A stretch of 6,582 bases of DNA from Acidimicrobiales bacterium (GTDB lineage Bacteria; Actinomycetota; Acidimicrobiia; Acidimicrobiales; RAAP-2): the NCBI GenBank assembly GCA_017882985.1, contig JADGOK010000053.1:1-6582 (forward strand), given 5' to 3'. The position numbers were made by a program, and so were the translations under genes. Of this stretch, positions 5,646-6,582 are shown in pieces (position 1 is the first letter of the stretch; the number at the start of each line of letters is the position of its first letter). Below the pieces are notes generated by a model, which saw only the letters and a list, made by a program, of their open reading frames with translations, did no database searches and had not been told where the DNA came from.

Positions 5646-6457
5646 AACAGGGGAACCAACTGCGCCAACAGCGCGCCCAGGCCCGAGGCCGCCGCTTGGC
5701 CGGCCTCGAGGACCTCGAGATGGTTGAGTGGGCCCGACGAGACACCAGCCGCGAGATTGGAGACGAGGCTGAGGCCGAGGACTTCGGCGCCGAGGTGGCG
5801 AGCGGCGATCGCCTCGAGAACCGTCGACATGCCAACGAGCGTCGCGCCCATCGTGCGCGCCATCGCCACTTCGGCGGGCGTCTCGTAGTGCGGCCCTCGA
5901 AAGCCGGCGTACACGCCGTCGCTCAGTTGCGGGGCCGCGTCGCGCACCAGCGCGCGAAGTCGGGCGCTGTAGAGATCGGTGAGATCCACGAAGCGCGAGC
6001 CGTAGCCTTCCGGGGGTGACGCGCCCTCCATCGGCGACGTCGCCGTGAGATTGACGTGGTCGCGAATGACCACCACCGTGCCGGGTCCCTTGGTCGGATC
6101 GATACCGCCGCAGGCGTTGGTGAGCACGATCTTCTTCGCACCCGCGGCGATGACGGTGCGAACCGGGTGGACGACCTGGGACGCGCTATTTCCTTCGTAG
6201 AGATGGACGCGTCCGGCGACGAGCGCGACGTTGCGCCCGGCCACGTTGAGCGAAAGGATATGGCCCTCGTGTCCGGCGACCGTCGGCGCGACGAATCCGG
6301 TCAGCGAGCTCGTCGAAACCTCACTCGTGGGCTCACCCAACGCCTCGGCACCTTCGCGCCAGCCCGAGCCCAGCACGACGGCGACGTCGTAGGAGCTCAC
6401 GCCACTCATGTAACGCAGTTCATCGGCAGCGCGACTGGCGAGCTGGTACGGATTCAC
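5642..6457 (-). CDS. deoD: Purine nucleoside phosphorylase, trimeric (class I) type
   Basis: The enzyme phosphorolyses inosine, guanosine and their deoxy forms to base plus (deoxy)ribose-1-phosphate. From GTG 6457 it has 271 residues, near the M. tuberculosis enzyme (268). Motifs, in that numbering: phosphate-binding VVLGSGW (27-33, S31), AGH with H63, GRVHLYEG (82-89), purine-pocket NACGG (114-118), GPHYETPAE (188-196) with E192, GMSTVLEAIAA (209 onward) with M210 and S211, and NLAAG with N234, then LNHLEVLEAG. NACGG has Cys where NAAGG is usual. A GTG at 6478 would add seven residues (MAHDRTI); 6457 is preferred because it touches the upstream stop as TAGTG and fits the family N-terminus, but neither has a good ribosome binding site. 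Trimeric 6-oxopurine specificity would explain the need for Add. Confidence 0.93.
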   Translation of the reverse strand: MNPYQLASRAADELRYMSGVSSYDVAVVLGSGWREGAEALGEPTSEVSTSSLTGFVAPTVAGHEGHILSLNVAGRNVALVAGRVHLYEGNSASQVVHPVRTVIAAGAKKIVLTNACGGIDPTKGPGTVVVIRDHVNLTATSPMEGASPPEGYGSRFVDLTDLYSARLRALVRDAAPQLSDGVYAGFRGPHYETPAEVAMARTMGATLVGMSTVLEAIAARHLGAEVLGLSLVSNLAAGVSSGPLNHLEVLEAGQAAASGLGALLAQLVPLL

Positions 6458-6582
6458 TATTGTCCGATCGTGTGCCACACGGTGGACGTCTCGACGAAGG
6501 CACGAATTCGACGGAGCGACGAAGGGTCCTCATTCGCCCGCGGTGGCAGGACTCGCTTGATCGATGCCGCCGCGGCGATCGC
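6457..6582 (-). CDS. C-terminal end of an unidentified upstream gene (partial)
   Basis: An open frame enters from the right edge and gives 41 residues ending in ETSTVWHTIGQ before TAG at 6459-6457. Its stop shares one base with the deoD GTG (TAGTG), a spacing typical of genes in one operon. About three quarters of its third codon positions are G or C, consistent with real coding sequence in this genome. I do not recognise the family from this tail. If real, deoD and pmmB are probably transcribed as the downstream part of a longer operon, which would explain why no promoter is evident before deoD. Confidence 0.55.
   Translation of the reverse strand, partial: AIAAAASIKRVLPPRANEDPSSLRRIRAFVETSTVWHTIGQ

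Noticed and set aside
6457..6478. GTG at 6478 as the preferred deoD start
   Set aside because: It overlaps the upstream frame by 22 bp and has no ribosome binding site. It is kept as an alternative, not excluded.
1..6582. tRNA, rRNA, CRISPR, insertion sequence, attachment site or riboswitch
   Set aside because: No cloverleaf, array of spaced repeats, transposase, terminal inverted repeats or long leader was seen; nearly the whole window is coding and the gaps are 25 bp.

Overview
The window is a compact nucleoside-salvage locus from a high-GC bacterium, most likely an actinobacterium (Actinomycetota). The lineage is inferred from GTG/TTG starts, leaderless-type promoters (a TANNNT box a few bases before the start codon), the actinobacterial forms of Cdd (CAEC) and Add (NTDN), and gene content and order. 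From established knowledge, Mycobacterium tuberculosis keeps the same genes close together (deoD Rv3307, pmmB Rv3308, add Rv3313c, deoA Rv3314c, cdd Rv3315c). A member of the Acidimicrobiia is possible but cannot be shown from this window.

Layout. At the left edge (1-224, minus strand) lie the first ~39 codons of a PfkB-type sugar kinase (probable pseudouridine kinase, psuK). They run into a second, 96 % identical copy of an internal piece of psuG, so psuK is interrupted. The complete psuG (221-1150, minus) follows. A 25-bp divergent promoter region (1151-1175) separates it from cdd (1176-1595, plus), which overlaps deoA (1592-2875, plus). After 25 bp comes add (2901-3998, plus), with its own leaderless-type promoter. 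Facing it, and overlapping its 3' end by 12 bp, is pmmB (3987-5645, minus). pmmB is coupled through a GTGA overlap to deoD (purine nucleoside phosphorylase, 5642-6457, minus). deoD touches the C-terminal end of an unidentified upstream gene (6457-6582, minus).

How the genes work together. Add turns adenosine into inosine, and DeoD splits purine nucleosides into base plus (deoxy)ribose-1-phosphate. Cdd turns cytidine into uridine, and DeoA phosphorolyses (deoxy)pyrimidine nucleosides. The PmmB-type mutase, acting as a phosphopentomutase, would convert the pentose-1-phosphates to pentose-5-phosphates. PsuG splits pseudouridine-5'-phosphate, the product of PsuK, into uracil and ribose-5-phosphate. 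All branches therefore end in free bases and pentose-5-phosphate.

I see no RNA genes, CRISPR array, insertion sequence or phage genes, and no new defence or enzymatic system. The points most worth checking are the psuK/psuG chimeric junction with only synonymous differences in the copy, and the symmetrical psuG/cdd promoter in which the two -10 boxes share one TA step.
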